Position numbers and translations under genes: made by a program
Shown: positions 1-7,406 of the stretch, in pieces
Position numbering within the stretch: position 1 is the stretch's first letter
Layout of the letters: each line of letters begins with the position of its first letter
The notes under the pieces: generated by a model
The model's input: only the letters and a program-made list of their open reading frames with translations
Database searches by the model: none
Told to the model about the DNA's origin: nothing
NCBI GenBank assembly: GCA_937915475.1
Contig: CALGIR010000121.1
Span: forward strand, 1 to 11,854
Origin: an uncultured Bacteroidales bacterium
GTDB taxonomy: Bacteria > Bacteroidota > Bacteroidia > Bacteroidales > Tenuifilaceae
DNA length: 11,854 nucleotides
Reading direction: 5' to 3'

Positions 1-1
1 C

Positions 2-1270
2 GTTCTCACCGTCGATTGCCGCAGCAAAAAGGTGCTTCGTGATGGCTTTAACTATGCTGGTAACATTGATGCAATTCCAAATACCTATAAAATACCCGCA
101 TCTACCACTACCAAAAAAGGTACCTACAGAAATATAAATGGGAACATAGCTACAGCGTGGGGCTTAATTGCTGCAGCCGAAAAGGCAAAACTACCCTTAT
201 TCTGCGGATCATATCCTATTACTCCAGCAACTGATATCCTTATTGAGTTAGCCAAGCACAAGGAACTTGATGTAAAAACGCTACAAGCCGAGGATGAAAT
301 TGCAGGCATTTGCACATCAATTGGTGCTGCGTTTGCTGGGAACTTTGCTGTAACCACAACCTCTGGCCCTGGGCTATCGCTTAAATCAGAAGCACTTGGT
401 TTGGCTGTTATGACAGAATTACCTCTTGTGGTGGTTAACGTACAACGAGGTGGCCCTTCAACGGGCTTGCCCACCAAAACAGAGCAAAGCGATCTTTTTC
501 AAGCACTTTATGGACGTAATGGTGAGTGCCCGCTTGTGGTTGTTGCTGCAAGTTCTCCAAGTAACTGCTTCGACTGGGCTTTTAAAGCCTCGAAAATAGC
601 TCTAGAGCACATGACACCTGTTGTACTACTTACCGATGGATACATTGCTAATGGAACCGAGCCTTGGGCTATTCCTAGCATGAAAGACTATCCTGAAATT
701 AAGCCCCCTCTAGTACCAGATGGCACAACGGACTACCTTCCTTACGAGCGTGATGCTGAGCGCCTTGCACGTCGTTGGGCTATCCCTGGTCAAAAAGGGT
801 TAGAGCATCGACTTGGAGGTTTAGAGAAAGATTTTCTGAAGGGTTCTGTTTCACACGATCCCATCAACCATCAAAAAATGACCGATATAAGGGCAGCTAA
901 GGTTGCTAAAGTTCAGGACTTTATCCCTGAACAAGAGATTATTGGTGACGCAGAAGGTGATTTATTAGTTGTTAGCTGGGGTGGAACTTATGGACACACG
1001 CTCACTGCAGTTAATAGCCTTCAAAAGGAAGGAAAAAAAGTTTCACTCTGCCATTTACACTACATAAACCCATTACCAAAAAACATTGGTGATGTTTTTA
1101 AACGATTCAAAAAGATTATTGTTTGCGAGTTAAACATGGGACAGATGGCAAACTATCTAAGGATGAATCATCAAGAATTTAACTATCTGCAGTTTAATAA
1201 AGTACAAGGGTTACCCTTTACTATTACTGAACTTAAAGATAGATTTAACCAAATATTGGAGGGCAAGTAA
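2..1270 (+). CDS. korA: 2-oxoacid:ferredoxin oxidoreductase subunit alpha (5' partial)
   Basis: This is the C-terminal 422 residues of the alpha subunit of a 2-oxoacid (probably 2-oxoglutarate):ferredoxin oxidoreductase, which with the beta subunit oxidatively decarboxylates a 2-oxoacid to acyl-CoA and passes electrons to ferredoxin. The reading frame is open to the left edge, so the start lies outside the window. A GTG at base 32 is open but falls inside conserved sequence and is not a credible start. The pyruvate-ferredoxin-oxidoreductase alpha domain opens near GNIATAWG and holds SYPITPATD, TTTSGPG and QRGGPSTGLPTKTEQSDL, the KorA-type version of the substrate and CoA-facing loops. The transketolase C-terminal-like domain follows (LLVVSWGGTYGH, then HYINPLP, then CELNMGQ). 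In relatives of about 610 residues the missing N-terminal part is a fused gamma domain; that is inferred here. The stop is 2 bases before korB. The substrate is not provable from sequence alone. Confidence 0.92.
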   Translation, partial: VLTVDCRSKKVLRDGFNYAGNIDAIPNTYKIPASTTTKKGTYRNINGNIATAWGLIAAAEKAKLPLFCGSYPITPATDILIELAKHKELDVKTLQAEDEIAGICTSIGAAFAGNFAVTTTSGPGLSLKSEALGLAVMTELPLVVVNVQRGGPSTGLPTKTEQSDLFQALYGRNGECPLVVVAASSPSNCFDWAFKASKIALEHMTPVVLLTDGYIANGTEPWAIPSMKDYPEIKPPLVPDGTTDYLPYERDAERLARRWAIPGQKGLEHRLGGLEKDFLKGSVSHDPINHQKMTDIRAAKVAKVQDFIPEQEIIGDAEGDLLVVSWGGTYGHTLTAVNSLQKEGKKVSLCHLHYINPLPKNIGDVFKRFKKIIVCELNMGQMANYLRMNHQEFNYLQFNKVQGLPFTITELKDRFNQILEGK

Positions 1271-1272
1271 TC

Positions 1273-2298
1273 ATGGGCAAACACAATTATACTACGCAAG
1301 ATTTTAAAAGCGATCAAGAAGTAAAATGGTGCCCGGGTTGTGGCGATCATGCTATACTGAACTCTGTTTATCGTGCACTACCCGAGGTATCCGAAGCATT
1401 GGACTACAGCAAAGAAAGGTATGCTTTCATATCTGGGATTGGCTGTTCAAGCCGCTTCCCATACTACATGGACACATACGGATTTCATGGTATTCACGGT
1501 AGGGCACCTGCAATTGCAACAGGAGCAAAAGTAGCCAACCCCAAGTTAAGCATATGGCAATTAACTGGCGATGGTGATGCTTTAGCAATTGGCGGGAATC
1601 ACTTTATACACGCAATCCGAAGGAATATTGATATGAATATCATACTGTTTAACAACGAGATTTACGGATTAACTAAAGGTCAGTATAGTCCAACATCAAA
1701 ACTTGGGGTCAAAACTGTAACATCCCCTTACGGCACTGTTGAGCAACCCTTCAATCCTGGTGAACTTATTATTGGTGCAAAGGGAACATTCTTTGCCCGT
1801 TCAATTGATATGGACGTAAAGTTAACCGCCGAAGTCCTTGTTCAAGCCGCTAAGCACGATGGAACATCGGTTGTAGTTGTTCAACAAAACTGCGTAATTT
1901 TTAATGATAAAACTCACGCTTCCATTACCGACAAAGAGAATAGAGAGGACAGAACAATTGTTCTAAGACACGGTGAGAAAATGCTCTTTGGCAAGGATAA
2001 TGAAAAAGGCCTTGTTATGATTGGGAATAACCTTAAAGTGGTTACTATTGGCGAGGATGGTTACACCCTTGATCAAATTCTAGTTCACGATGCTAAAAAC
2101 CCTAATCCTGGAGTTCATATGATGCTTACCAATATGACGTATCCAGAATTCCCATTTGCACTTGGTGTTATTAGAGCCGTAAAATATCCTACTTACGACG
2201 ATAACGTTAGAGACCAACTTCTTGAGGTTCAGAAAAACTCCAAAATTAAATGTATGGATGATCTACTTCACAGTGGTGACACCTACGAGATTAAGTAA
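1273..2298 (+). CDS. korB: 2-oxoacid:ferredoxin oxidoreductase subunit beta
   Basis: The 341-residue beta subunit binds thiamine pyrophosphate and a proximal [4Fe-4S] cluster and forms the catalytic partner of the upstream alpha subunit. Visible cluster cysteines are C20 and C23 in WCPGCGDH, C58 in GIGCSSR and C207 in QQNCVIF. The TPP/Mg site is LTGDGDALAIGG (residues 98-109) followed by LFNNEIYGLTKGQYSPTS. The short form without a ferredoxin-like delta domain, together with the Kor-type alpha subunit, argues for a two-subunit KorAB enzyme rather than a one-chain pyruvate:ferredoxin oxidoreductase. The ATG lies 2 bases after the korA stop, and a GGAGG stretch at about 1258-1262 inside the end of korA could serve as a ribosome binding site. 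The pair is almost certainly co-transcribed and translationally coupled. The unit ends at the inverted repeat at 2312-2347. Confidence 0.95.
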   Translation: MGKHNYTTQDFKSDQEVKWCPGCGDHAILNSVYRALPEVSEALDYSKERYAFISGIGCSSRFPYYMDTYGFHGIHGRAPAIATGAKVANPKLSIWQLTGDGDALAIGGNHFIHAIRRNIDMNIILFNNEIYGLTKGQYSPTSKLGVKTVTSPYGTVEQPFNPGELIIGAKGTFFARSIDMDVKLTAEVLVQAAKHDGTSVVVVQQNCVIFNDKTHASITDKENREDRTIVLRHGEKMLFGKDNEKGLVMIGNNLKVVTIGEDGYTLDQILVHDAKNPNPGVHMMLTNMTYPEFPFALGVIRAVKYPTYDDNVRDQLLEVQKNSKIKCMDDLLHSGDTYEIK

Positions 2299-2311
2299 AT
2301 TTAGATTTCAT

Positions 2312-2347
2312 AAAAAAAGCGTTGAAACAAGTTTCAACGCTTTTTTT
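2312..2347. terminator. Bidirectional intrinsic terminator between korB and the GGGP synthase gene
   Basis: A perfect inverted repeat: A7, then GCGTTGAAAC, a 2-base centre AA, then GTTTCAACGC and T7. Each strand reads a GC-containing stem followed by seven T residues, so it should stop transcription of korAB rightward and of the converging minus-strand operon leftward. The TAA stop of the minus-strand gene (2346-2348) lies in the outer part of the repeat, so that coding sequence ends within the terminator. Confidence 0.9.
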
Positions 2348-3062
2348 ATCTGCTTGCAGCAACTAGTTCGCTTAGTAAACCAGCATCTTTCTCAAGCACA
2401 TTCCCAATAACAATCATATTTGCACCCGCTTCTCGTGCACCTCGAGCAGCATCAGGAGTTCTGAGACCTCCTCCAACTATTATGGGCAAATCAACAAACT
2501 TTCTTACCTCACTAATAATCTCTTTGGGAACAGGCAAATCGGCACCACTACCAGCCTCAAGGTAAATACTTTTCAGACCCAGTTGCTGCCCAGCAATGGC
2601 AGTTGCCACCACTATATCGCTCTTGTTGCGGGGAATTGGCAAGGTGTCGCTCATGTACTGCACCGAGGTTACTGCTCCCGATTCAATTAAGATGTATCCA
2701 GTTGGTATAACCTCCATTCCGCTCTCATGCAGAGCTCGAGAAACCAAAACATGGTTACCGATTAAAAAATCGGGATTTCTGCCCGATATCAATGATAGCA
2801 GTAATATAGCATCGGCACTGGGAGTAAACTGCAACGCATTGCCAGGGAACAAAACGATTGGAATTGAAGAGTGCTGCTTAATGGTCATTAAAGTTTGCTC
2901 AATTCCTGTGCTTGTAAGGCTTCCGCCAAGCAGAATTATGTCAACACTTGCCTTTTGTGCTCGTTGCGATAATCCTTTAAGTTCATGAAAACTATACTTA
3001 TCTGGATCGACAAGCAGAGCAAACAGGCCTTTCTGTGATTTTAGAAGTTGACTATAAATCAT
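2346..3062 (-). CDS. pcrB: Geranylgeranylglyceryl/heptaprenylglyceryl phosphate synthase family protein
   Basis: This 238-residue TIM-barrel enzyme joins a polyprenyl diphosphate to sn-glycerol-1-phosphate, the first ether-lipid step known from archaea; Bacteroidota homologues form their own group in the family. Motifs in order are LLVDPDK (residues 17-22, with the Mg-binding Asp at 19), LLGGS (44-48), LFPGN (71-75), LISGRNPDFLIGNH (91-104), PTGYILIESG (120-129), YLEAGSGA (167-174), GGGLRTP (197-203) and VIGN (218-221). The phosphate-binding and ether-bond-pocket segments all look intact, and length is normal. The ATG is 4 bases after the phosphopantetheinyl transferase stop, so it is the last gene of the minus-strand operon, and its stop sits inside the shared terminator. 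Prenyl chain length cannot be read by eye: archaeal and Bacteroidota members use geranylgeranyl, Firmicutes PcrB uses heptaprenyl. The symbol pcrB is the family name, not proof of the heptaprenyl substrate. Confidence 0.92.
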   Translation of the reverse strand: MIYSQLLKSQKGLFALLVDPDKYSFHELKGLSQRAQKASVDIILLGGSLTSTGIEQTLMTIKQHSSIPIVLFPGNALQFTPSADAILLLSLISGRNPDFLIGNHVLVSRALHESGMEVIPTGYILIESGAVTSVQYMSDTLPIPRNKSDIVVATAIAGQQLGLKSIYLEAGSGADLPVPKEIISEVRKFVDLPIIVGGGLRTPDAARGAREAGANMIVIGNVLEKDAGLLSELVAASR

Positions 3063-3066
3063 AACC

Positions 3067-3705
3067 CTACCATTCTAACAATTTGGGATTACATCCCACC
3101 CAAACCACGTTAAAGTAACCCAAATAAAAATAGTGTAAATTTAATCGTTGAACTGTTCCGCCAAGTCTGACGGTAGCTTCAAACTTCCCTTCTTTAGCTA
3201 AATTAGCAATGGGTTTAACATCCATGTAAGCAGCACCTAGCCCCTCCATGCCGGGTAGTTTATAAATAGCTTCCTTTGCACTCCAAATTAACGACAGTTG
3301 GCGGTTGTCATCAATATCTACCCACTTTTTTTCGTTTTTTGACAGATACTTATCGCTAACCTCTATGAATGGACGAGTAAACGACTCTATATCAACCCCC
3401 ACAAGCAAATCGCTACTTAGGATTACAACAACGTATGGGTAAGAATGGCTTATAGATATATGCGAACGCGAACGCGCTAGAAAAGGTCGGCGAGTGGGAT
3501 GATACATCACATGACCTGTGTACCCAAACTCGCGAAGCAGAGCGCGCGCAGCCAACCATTCAAGTTTTCTGCGGCTATTGGAAATACGAGCCAATCCAGG
3601 AAAGTATTCACCACCCACAATCTCTTTAAGTTCCTCCTCGGTCTCCTCAACCCTCCATATACCTAGCGTATAATCATCTGCTTCTAAAATCTCAACAACA
3701 GCCAT
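3067..3705 (-). CDS. 4'-phosphopantetheinyl transferase superfamily protein (Sfp type)
   Basis: A 212-residue cytosolic enzyme predicted to move 4'-phosphopantetheine from coenzyme A to a serine of an acyl or peptidyl carrier protein. The N-terminal half has RRKLEWLAARALL (residues 45-57), the usual first conserved block. Next come SISHSYPY (84-91), VGVDIE (102-107, Mg-binding Asp105 and Glu107) and WSAKEAIYKL (141-150, with Glu145 as third metal ligand and Lys144), all in the expected order. Length and the two-half layout fit the Sfp/EntD-like group rather than the about 120-residue AcpS type. It lies 4 bases upstream of the GGGP synthase gene and 4 bases after gldD, so the three are probably one transcript. 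Its carrier protein is not in the window. It may serve fatty-acid ACP or a secondary pathway; I cannot decide which. Confidence 0.92.
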   Translation of the reverse strand: MAVVEILEADDYTLGIWRVEETEEELKEIVGGEYFPGLARISNSRRKLEWLAARALLREFGYTGHVMYHPTRRPFLARSRSHISISHSYPYVVVILSSDLLVGVDIESFTRPFIEVSDKYLSKNEKKWVDIDDNRQLSLIWSAKEAIYKLPGMEGLGAAYMDVKPIANLAKEGKFEATVRLGGTVQRLNLHYFYLGYFNVVWVGCNPKLLEW

Positions 3706-3709
3706 AAAC

Positions 3710-4297
3710 CTAATTATTGTTTTTCCACTCTACCGATTCCATAAGCACAATCAAATCTTCGCCAAAAAAGTCTATTGACGGTGCAAGCGAGTCCTTATTT
3801 GGTGAAACAGAAAAATAAAGTGCTCCTCTGAGAAAATGCCTTACCGAATCGGTTACATAAAACTGCCAAGAACTGGCAGTGTTCCCTTTCATGCTATATA
3901 GAATACCGTAAACCTTTTTATCGGAATTCTCAAAAAACCGTTCGGTTATCGACTCAGCATTGTATGTATGCTTAAAGGCTAGTTTTCGGGAATCCTCCAT
4001 TAGATAATCGAGCATTCCCCTCGCATCCTTATAGCTAATATGAATTCGGGCTTTATAATCGTCAAAATCTACATTCACCCAGTGTGGCTCTGTATTACGC
4101 GAATCGTCAATCCTCACCTTGCTATATGAAGGGTATTTAAAGCGGTATGGGAAATTAGCAGAATCGAACTGTACATAGTCGTGCTGGGGAAAATCAATAC
4201 GAACATACCCGCGTGGGCGAGGAACTGGTGTATCGGAGCAGCCAATTAACAATTGCAATATTAAAATCAGTATAAAATAAAGTGCAGTTCTTCTCAT
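3710..4297 (-). CDS. gldD: Gliding motility lipoprotein GldD
   Basis: A predicted lipoprotein of 195 residues matching GldD, which gliding Bacteroidota need for motility and the linked type IX secretion; its biochemical role is unknown. The signal peptide begins MRR, has a hydrophobic core and ends in the lipobox LLIGC with the acylated cysteine at residue 20. After it comes the family signature around PRPRGYVRIDFP, then FPYRFKYPSYS, HWVNVDF and, near the end, LRGALYFSVSPNKDSLAPS. I chose the ATG at 4297, 1 base after the gldE stop, because it gives a standard signal peptide. An in-frame ATG at 4312 overlaps gldE and adds five residues including a cysteine, which is less typical but possible. 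The coupling with gldE mirrors the arrangement known in Flavobacterium. GldD homologues also occur in non-gliding members of the phylum, so the gene does not prove that this organism glides. Confidence 0.9.
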   Translation of the reverse strand: MRRTALYFILILILQLLIGCSDTPVPRPRGYVRIDFPQHDYVQFDSANFPYRFKYPSYSKVRIDDSRNTEPHWVNVDFDDYKARIHISYKDARGMLDYLMEDSRKLAFKHTYNAESITERFFENSDKKVYGILYSMKGNTASSWQFYVTDSVRHFLRGALYFSVSPNKDSLAPSIDFFGEDLIVLMESVEWKNNN

Positions 4298-4298
4298 G

Positions 4299-5627
4299 CT
4301 AATGCATATCATTTAAAACCTTGACCTTTAGTCTTTTTATTCTTTTGTTATCGACAGAATCAATGGTAAACCTAAAATGTTTGTGGTTTATCACATCGTT
4401 TTTGCTGGGTAAATGGCCTGTTATTTCGAGAATAACACCTGCAAGCGTTTCCGCTTCGCCCCTAACCTTTTCAAAAATTGAATCGTCTAGTTCGAGTACC
4501 TTGCAAAAATCGTTAATAAGAATTTTTCCCTCAAAAAAATAGTTCTGGTCATCAATCCTTGTATAAAGGCTAACCTCTTCATCAGATTCATCGGAAATCT
4601 CCCCTACTATTTCTTCGAGGATATCCTCAAGAGAGACAATTCCACAAGTTCCGCCATACTCATCGACCACAATTGCAAGGTGAATTCTGTTTGACTGAAA
4701 CTCCGACAGTAACTCATTTATTTTTTTAGTCTCAGGAACAAAATATGCTTCCCGCAAAAGCTTTTGCCATTCAAACGAATCGGACTCATCGATATGGGGT
4801 ATCAGGTCTTTGACGTATAATACACCCTTAATCTCGTCAAAAGATTCCTCGTAGACAGGAATTCTGCTATAACCAGACTCAATAACAACTGCCTTTAACT
4901 TGTTGAATCCCGAAGAAATTTCGACAGCAACAACATCGAGACGAGGTTTTAAAATTTCCTGCACCTCTATATGTCCGAAGGTAACAATACCCCGCAGTAT
5001 CTTCTTCTCCTCAGGATGGTGTCCTGAGGTTATGTCGAGTGCATCACCAATTTCATCTATAGATATGTTTCTGCGGGGATTAAACCTGCGACTAACCTGT
5101 GCTGTTGATGAGACTAGCATATGGTTGAGCGGATAGAATATCTTATATAGAACAAACATCGGCAAAGCCATTGCCCGCGCAAAAGATTTTGGCTTGCTGG
5201 TGGCCAGTATTTTAGGAGCAATCTCACCAAACAGTAAAATTATAAACGTAATTACAACTACCTGAGAAATAAACCCAAATATTGGTGAATTTGAGAAATC
5301 GATTATGGAATTAGTTAAAAAAGTTGAAAGAATTATAATCGCAACATTAATAAAGTTGTTGGCTATTAGAATTGTTGCGAGCAATCTCTCTGGTTTTTGG
5401 AGCAATTCGAGAACCACTTTACTTGCTCGACCTTCATCCTCCTTAAGGCTTTTTATATGGGTTGGAGTAAGCGAAAAGAATGAGGACTCCGAGCCAGAAA
5501 CGAGACTCGACAAAGCCATAAGTAAAACAAGAATAACAAGACCAATAACTACACCTACTGTAATAGGGTATAGTTCAATCTTGGGTAGTGCTAGTACACT
5601 TAATACAGTAAAAAGTATGAAATTCAA
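4299..5627 (-). CDS. gldE: Gliding motility-associated protein GldE (CNNM/CorC-like membrane protein)
   Basis: A 442-residue inner-membrane protein of the CNNM/HlyC-CorC family, the GldE subgroup encoded next to gldD. It has a DUF21/CNNM membrane domain at about residues 20-180 with four hydrophobic segments (about 20-42, 85-105, 115-138, 150-172) and the motifs SGSESSFFSLT, LIANNFINVA and FGEIAPKILA. A CBS pair follows (about 220-345), with GYSRIPVYE and VVDEYGGTCGIVSLEDILEE, then a C-terminal CorC/HlyC domain (about 355-440). Family members are linked to divalent cation transport; in F. johnsoniae, extra GldE partly compensates for defective GldD, which suggests a joint role. The start must be TTG at 5627: a TAA is immediately upstream in frame, and the next ATG (Met37) would remove most of the first membrane segment. 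It follows ssb by 36 bases and is 1 base from the chosen gldD start. Confidence 0.92.
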   Translation of the reverse strand: MNFILFTVLSVLALPKIELYPITVGVVIGLVILVLLMALSSLVSGSESSFFSLTPTHIKSLKEDEGRASKVVLELLQKPERLLATILIANNFINVAIIILSTFLTNSIIDFSNSPIFGFISQVVVITFIILLFGEIAPKILATSKPKSFARAMALPMFVLYKIFYPLNHMLVSSTAQVSRRFNPRRNISIDEIGDALDITSGHHPEEKKILRGIVTFGHIEVQEILKPRLDVVAVEISSGFNKLKAVVIESGYSRIPVYEESFDEIKGVLYVKDLIPHIDESDSFEWQKLLREAYFVPETKKINELLSEFQSNRIHLAIVVDEYGGTCGIVSLEDILEEIVGEISDESDEEVSLYTRIDDQNYFFEGKILINDFCKVLELDDSIFEKVRGEAETLAGVILEITGHLPSKNDVINHKHFRFTIDSVDNKRIKRLKVKVLNDMH

Positions 5628-5663
5628 TTATTGTTTTTTTATGAAAAATGTTTCCGACTCATG

Positions 5664-6104
5664 CTAGAAAGGCAAATCATCGTCGGGCTGGGGCATCAAA
5701 GAGTCATCCTCCTTACCCGAATCTTTTACAGCTGCTGAATCGCTTCGCTCATCTCTTGTAACACCGTCGGTTGTTGATGGACCAAGAAACCTGAAATTTG
5801 AACAGTGAATCTCGGTAAAATACTTTTTAACACCAGTTTCCTTATCATCATAGGTGTTGGTTCTTAGCCTACCCTCAACGTAAAGCAACTTCCCCGACTT
5901 AATATATTTCTCGGCTACTTCTGCTTGTCCGCGCCATACAACAATATTGTGCCATTCGGTTTGGGTTACCCTTTGTCCACTTTTATCGGTATAGGTTTCG
6001 TTTGTGGCCAATGGAAAACGAGCAACAGTAATGCCACCCTCAAGGTGCCTTACTTCCGGATCTTTACCTACGTTGCCTACTAAAATTACCTTATTTACAC
6101 TCAT
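5664..6104 (-). CDS. ssb: Single-stranded DNA-binding protein
   Basis: A 146-residue SSB that coats single-stranded DNA during replication, recombination and repair and recruits partner enzymes. Residues 1-109 form the OB fold, opening SVNKVILVGNVGKDPEVR and including FPLATNE, TEWHNIVVW, KLLYVEGRLRT and TEIHCSNFRFL. A short acidic, disordered linker follows, and the protein ends in the acidic tip DDDLPF, the standard docking site for SSB-interacting proteins. Length is typical for the phylum's chromosomal SSB rather than a phage type. The ATG at 6104 follows a purine-rich stretch (AAAAAGAACAACC), and a good TAnnTTTG promoter lies about 30 bases upstream, so the ssb-gldE-gldD-PPTase-pcrB run may start here and be independent of mutY. 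Confidence 0.96.
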   Translation of the reverse strand: MSVNKVILVGNVGKDPEVRHLEGGITVARFPLATNETYTDKSGQRVTQTEWHNIVVWRGQAEVAEKYIKSGKLLYVEGRLRTNTYDDKETGVKKYFTEIHCSNFRFLGPSTTDGVTRDERSDSAAVKDSGKEDDSLMPQPDDDLPF

Positions 6105-6134
6105 GGTTGTTCTTTTTAGTTGATTACTAAACTA

Positions 6135-6166
6135 CAAATATAAACATATACAATTAAACATGGCAA
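6135..6166 (-). promoter_or_regulatory. Predicted Bacteroidota-type promoter for ssb and the downstream operon
   Basis: On the minus strand TATATTTG (6142-6135) is an exact match to the phylum's -7 element TAnnTTTG. A TTG (6166-6164) lies 21 bases upstream of it, in the expected -33 position. Transcription would start near 6128, leaving a leader of about 25 bases before the ssb ATG. The intergenic sequence is very AT-rich, so chance matches are possible, but both elements and their spacing fit. Confidence 0.6.
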
Positions 6167-6186
6167 TTCAAACTTACAAAATAATT

Positions 6187-7269
6187 CTATGGTGATGGTG
6201 AATTTAAAAAGTATTTTGCTGCTGGTTCCGCTGCCAAAAAGTTATCAATAAGGGTAGGAATAGTGTACGAATCAATAGAGTTGGTGTGCACCTTCTTAAA
6301 TTTATCCGATAAATTTTTTGTAACCCTGGTAATATTAACAATAACAAAATGGGCCATAATAACCTGATGGCTCAATAGATGCTTAACAGATGGCGAGAAA
6401 TAAACAATTTCAGAATCGGAGGAAGCGAGCAGTAGGTTCCACTCATCATCATCCTGCAGTTTTTCTGCTGTCAATGGTTTTTCGGTTTCAATTAGCGGAA
6501 ACTCGTAAAGTGACTTCCAAATATCTTTTGATTTTCTTTTGGAGAGGAACGTATAATCGCCGTGACGAATAAGCAGATAGGTAAAGTATCTATTCCTAGT
6601 TTTAATCTTTTTTGCCTTAGTTGGTAAAAAATCAATTATATTATTCCTATGTGCGTAACAATAGTGAATAAAGGGACAAATACTGCAATCGGGACTTCGG
6701 GGGACACACTGCAAGGCGCCAAAATCAAGCAAGGCTTGGTTAAACTGATCTGGCGCTAACTTATCCATTAACTCTTCCACCACTTTTCTAAAGGTAGCCT
6801 TACCCTGCGAGGTGTAAGGAGAGTCAAAAACCCCGAATATTCTAGCAATAATCCTATACACATTCCCATCGATTGCTGGCACAGGCTCCTTAAAGACGAA
6901 AGAAGCAATTGCTCCAGCAGAATATTGACCAACCCCTTTGAGTTTCAGCAATTCTTGGTACGTATTTGGAAACTTCCCGTTTAGCTCATTCTCAATATAT
7001 TTGGCAGCAGCAAGCAGATTACGTGCTCTAGTATAGTAACCTAAACCTTGCCATACCTTAAGCACATCGTCCTCATGGGCATTGGCCAAATGCTTAACCG
7101 ATGGGAATTTGTTAATGAACCTATGGTAATAGGCCGTTCCCTGTGCAACCCTAGTTTGCTGCAGGATAACCTCCGATACCCAAATCTTATAAGGATCAGA
7201 TGTTTCGCGCCAAGGCAAACTTCTGGCATTTTTAGCATACCAACTACTCAATAGCGTTTTAAAATCCAT
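6187..7269 (-). CDS. mutY: A/G-specific adenine glycosylase MutY
   Basis: A 360-residue base-excision repair enzyme that removes adenine mispaired with 8-oxoguanine. Catalytic residues are Glu33 in VSEVILQQTR and Asp134 in PAIDGNVYR; the helix-hairpin-helix is LKGVGQYSAGAIASF (about 110-124). The [4Fe-4S] cluster cysteines are C188, C195, C198 and C204 with the standard C-X6-C-X2-C-X5-C spacing. A Nudix-like C-terminal domain that reads 8-oxoguanine occupies about 225-350, with SPSVKHLLSHQ near the expected recognition loop. I chose the ATG at 7269 (MDFKTLLSSWY) because it matches the usual MutY N-terminus; the frame is open 11 codons further to a TTG at 7302, which would put the start on top of the predicted -7 element. 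It is divergent from the HU gene and 82 bases upstream of ssb in the same direction. Confidence 0.95.
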   Translation of the reverse strand: MDFKTLLSSWYAKNARSLPWRETSDPYKIWVSEVILQQTRVAQGTAYYHRFINKFPSVKHLANAHEDDVLKVWQGLGYYTRARNLLAAAKYIENELNGKFPNTYQELLKLKGVGQYSAGAIASFVFKEPVPAIDGNVYRIIARIFGVFDSPYTSQGKATFRKVVEELMDKLAPDQFNQALLDFGALQCVPRSPDCSICPFIHYCYAHRNNIIDFLPTKAKKIKTRNRYFTYLLIRHGDYTFLSKRKSKDIWKSLYEFPLIETEKPLTAEKLQDDDEWNLLLASSDSEIVYFSPSVKHLLSHQVIMAHFVIVNITRVTKNLSDKFKKVHTNSIDSYTIPTLIDNFLAAEPAAKYFLNSPSP

Positions 7270-7299
7270 TAAATCAATAGTTAATGAAAAGTAATTTGA

Positions 7300-7307
7300 C
7301 AAAATTA
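7300..7307 (-). promoter_or_regulatory. Possible -7 element for mutY
   Basis: The minus strand reads TAATTTTG, an exact TAnnTTTG match, about 31 bases before the mutY ATG. No convincing TTG is seen at the -33 position, and the region is AT-rich, so this is a tentative call. It supports the shorter mutY start, because the 7302 TTG would overlap the element. Confidence 0.35.
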
Positions 7308-7342
7308 GTTAGAAAGTTCTTTATTTATAAACTTAAATGAGT

Positions 7343-7350
7343 TATATTTG
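7343..7350 (+). promoter_or_regulatory. Predicted -7 element for the HU gene
   Basis: TATATTTG matches TAnnTTTG exactly and is identical to the element before ssb. Transcription would begin near 7357, giving a leader of about 50 bases that is AT-rich. The -33 element is weak: no TTG is present at the best spacing. It lies in the 137-base divergent region between mutY and the HU gene. Confidence 0.5.
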
Positions 7351-7406
7351 CAGTCCAATTTAAGAATTACAACCTTAATTTTATTGATAATTAAAGATTT
7401 TAAAAA

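Noticed and set aside
32..34. GTG at base 32 as the start of korA
   Set aside because: The frame stays open to the left edge and the residues before it look like normal KorA sequence, so the gene is simply cut by the window.
2222..2410. A 62-codon plus-strand ORF over the end of korB and the terminator
   Set aside because: It runs out of frame through korB, then through the terminator hairpin and antisense to the GGGP synthase gene; no family features.
4321..5667. Plus-strand ORFs of 73-120 codons opposite gldE
   Set aside because: The minus-strand gene is intact over its whole length with CBS and CorC motifs; these are antisense shadows.
7270..7302. Extension of mutY to the TTG at 7302
   Set aside because: The added 11 residues are not typical of MutY, and the start would overlap the predicted -7 element; ATG at 7269 gives the usual N-terminus.
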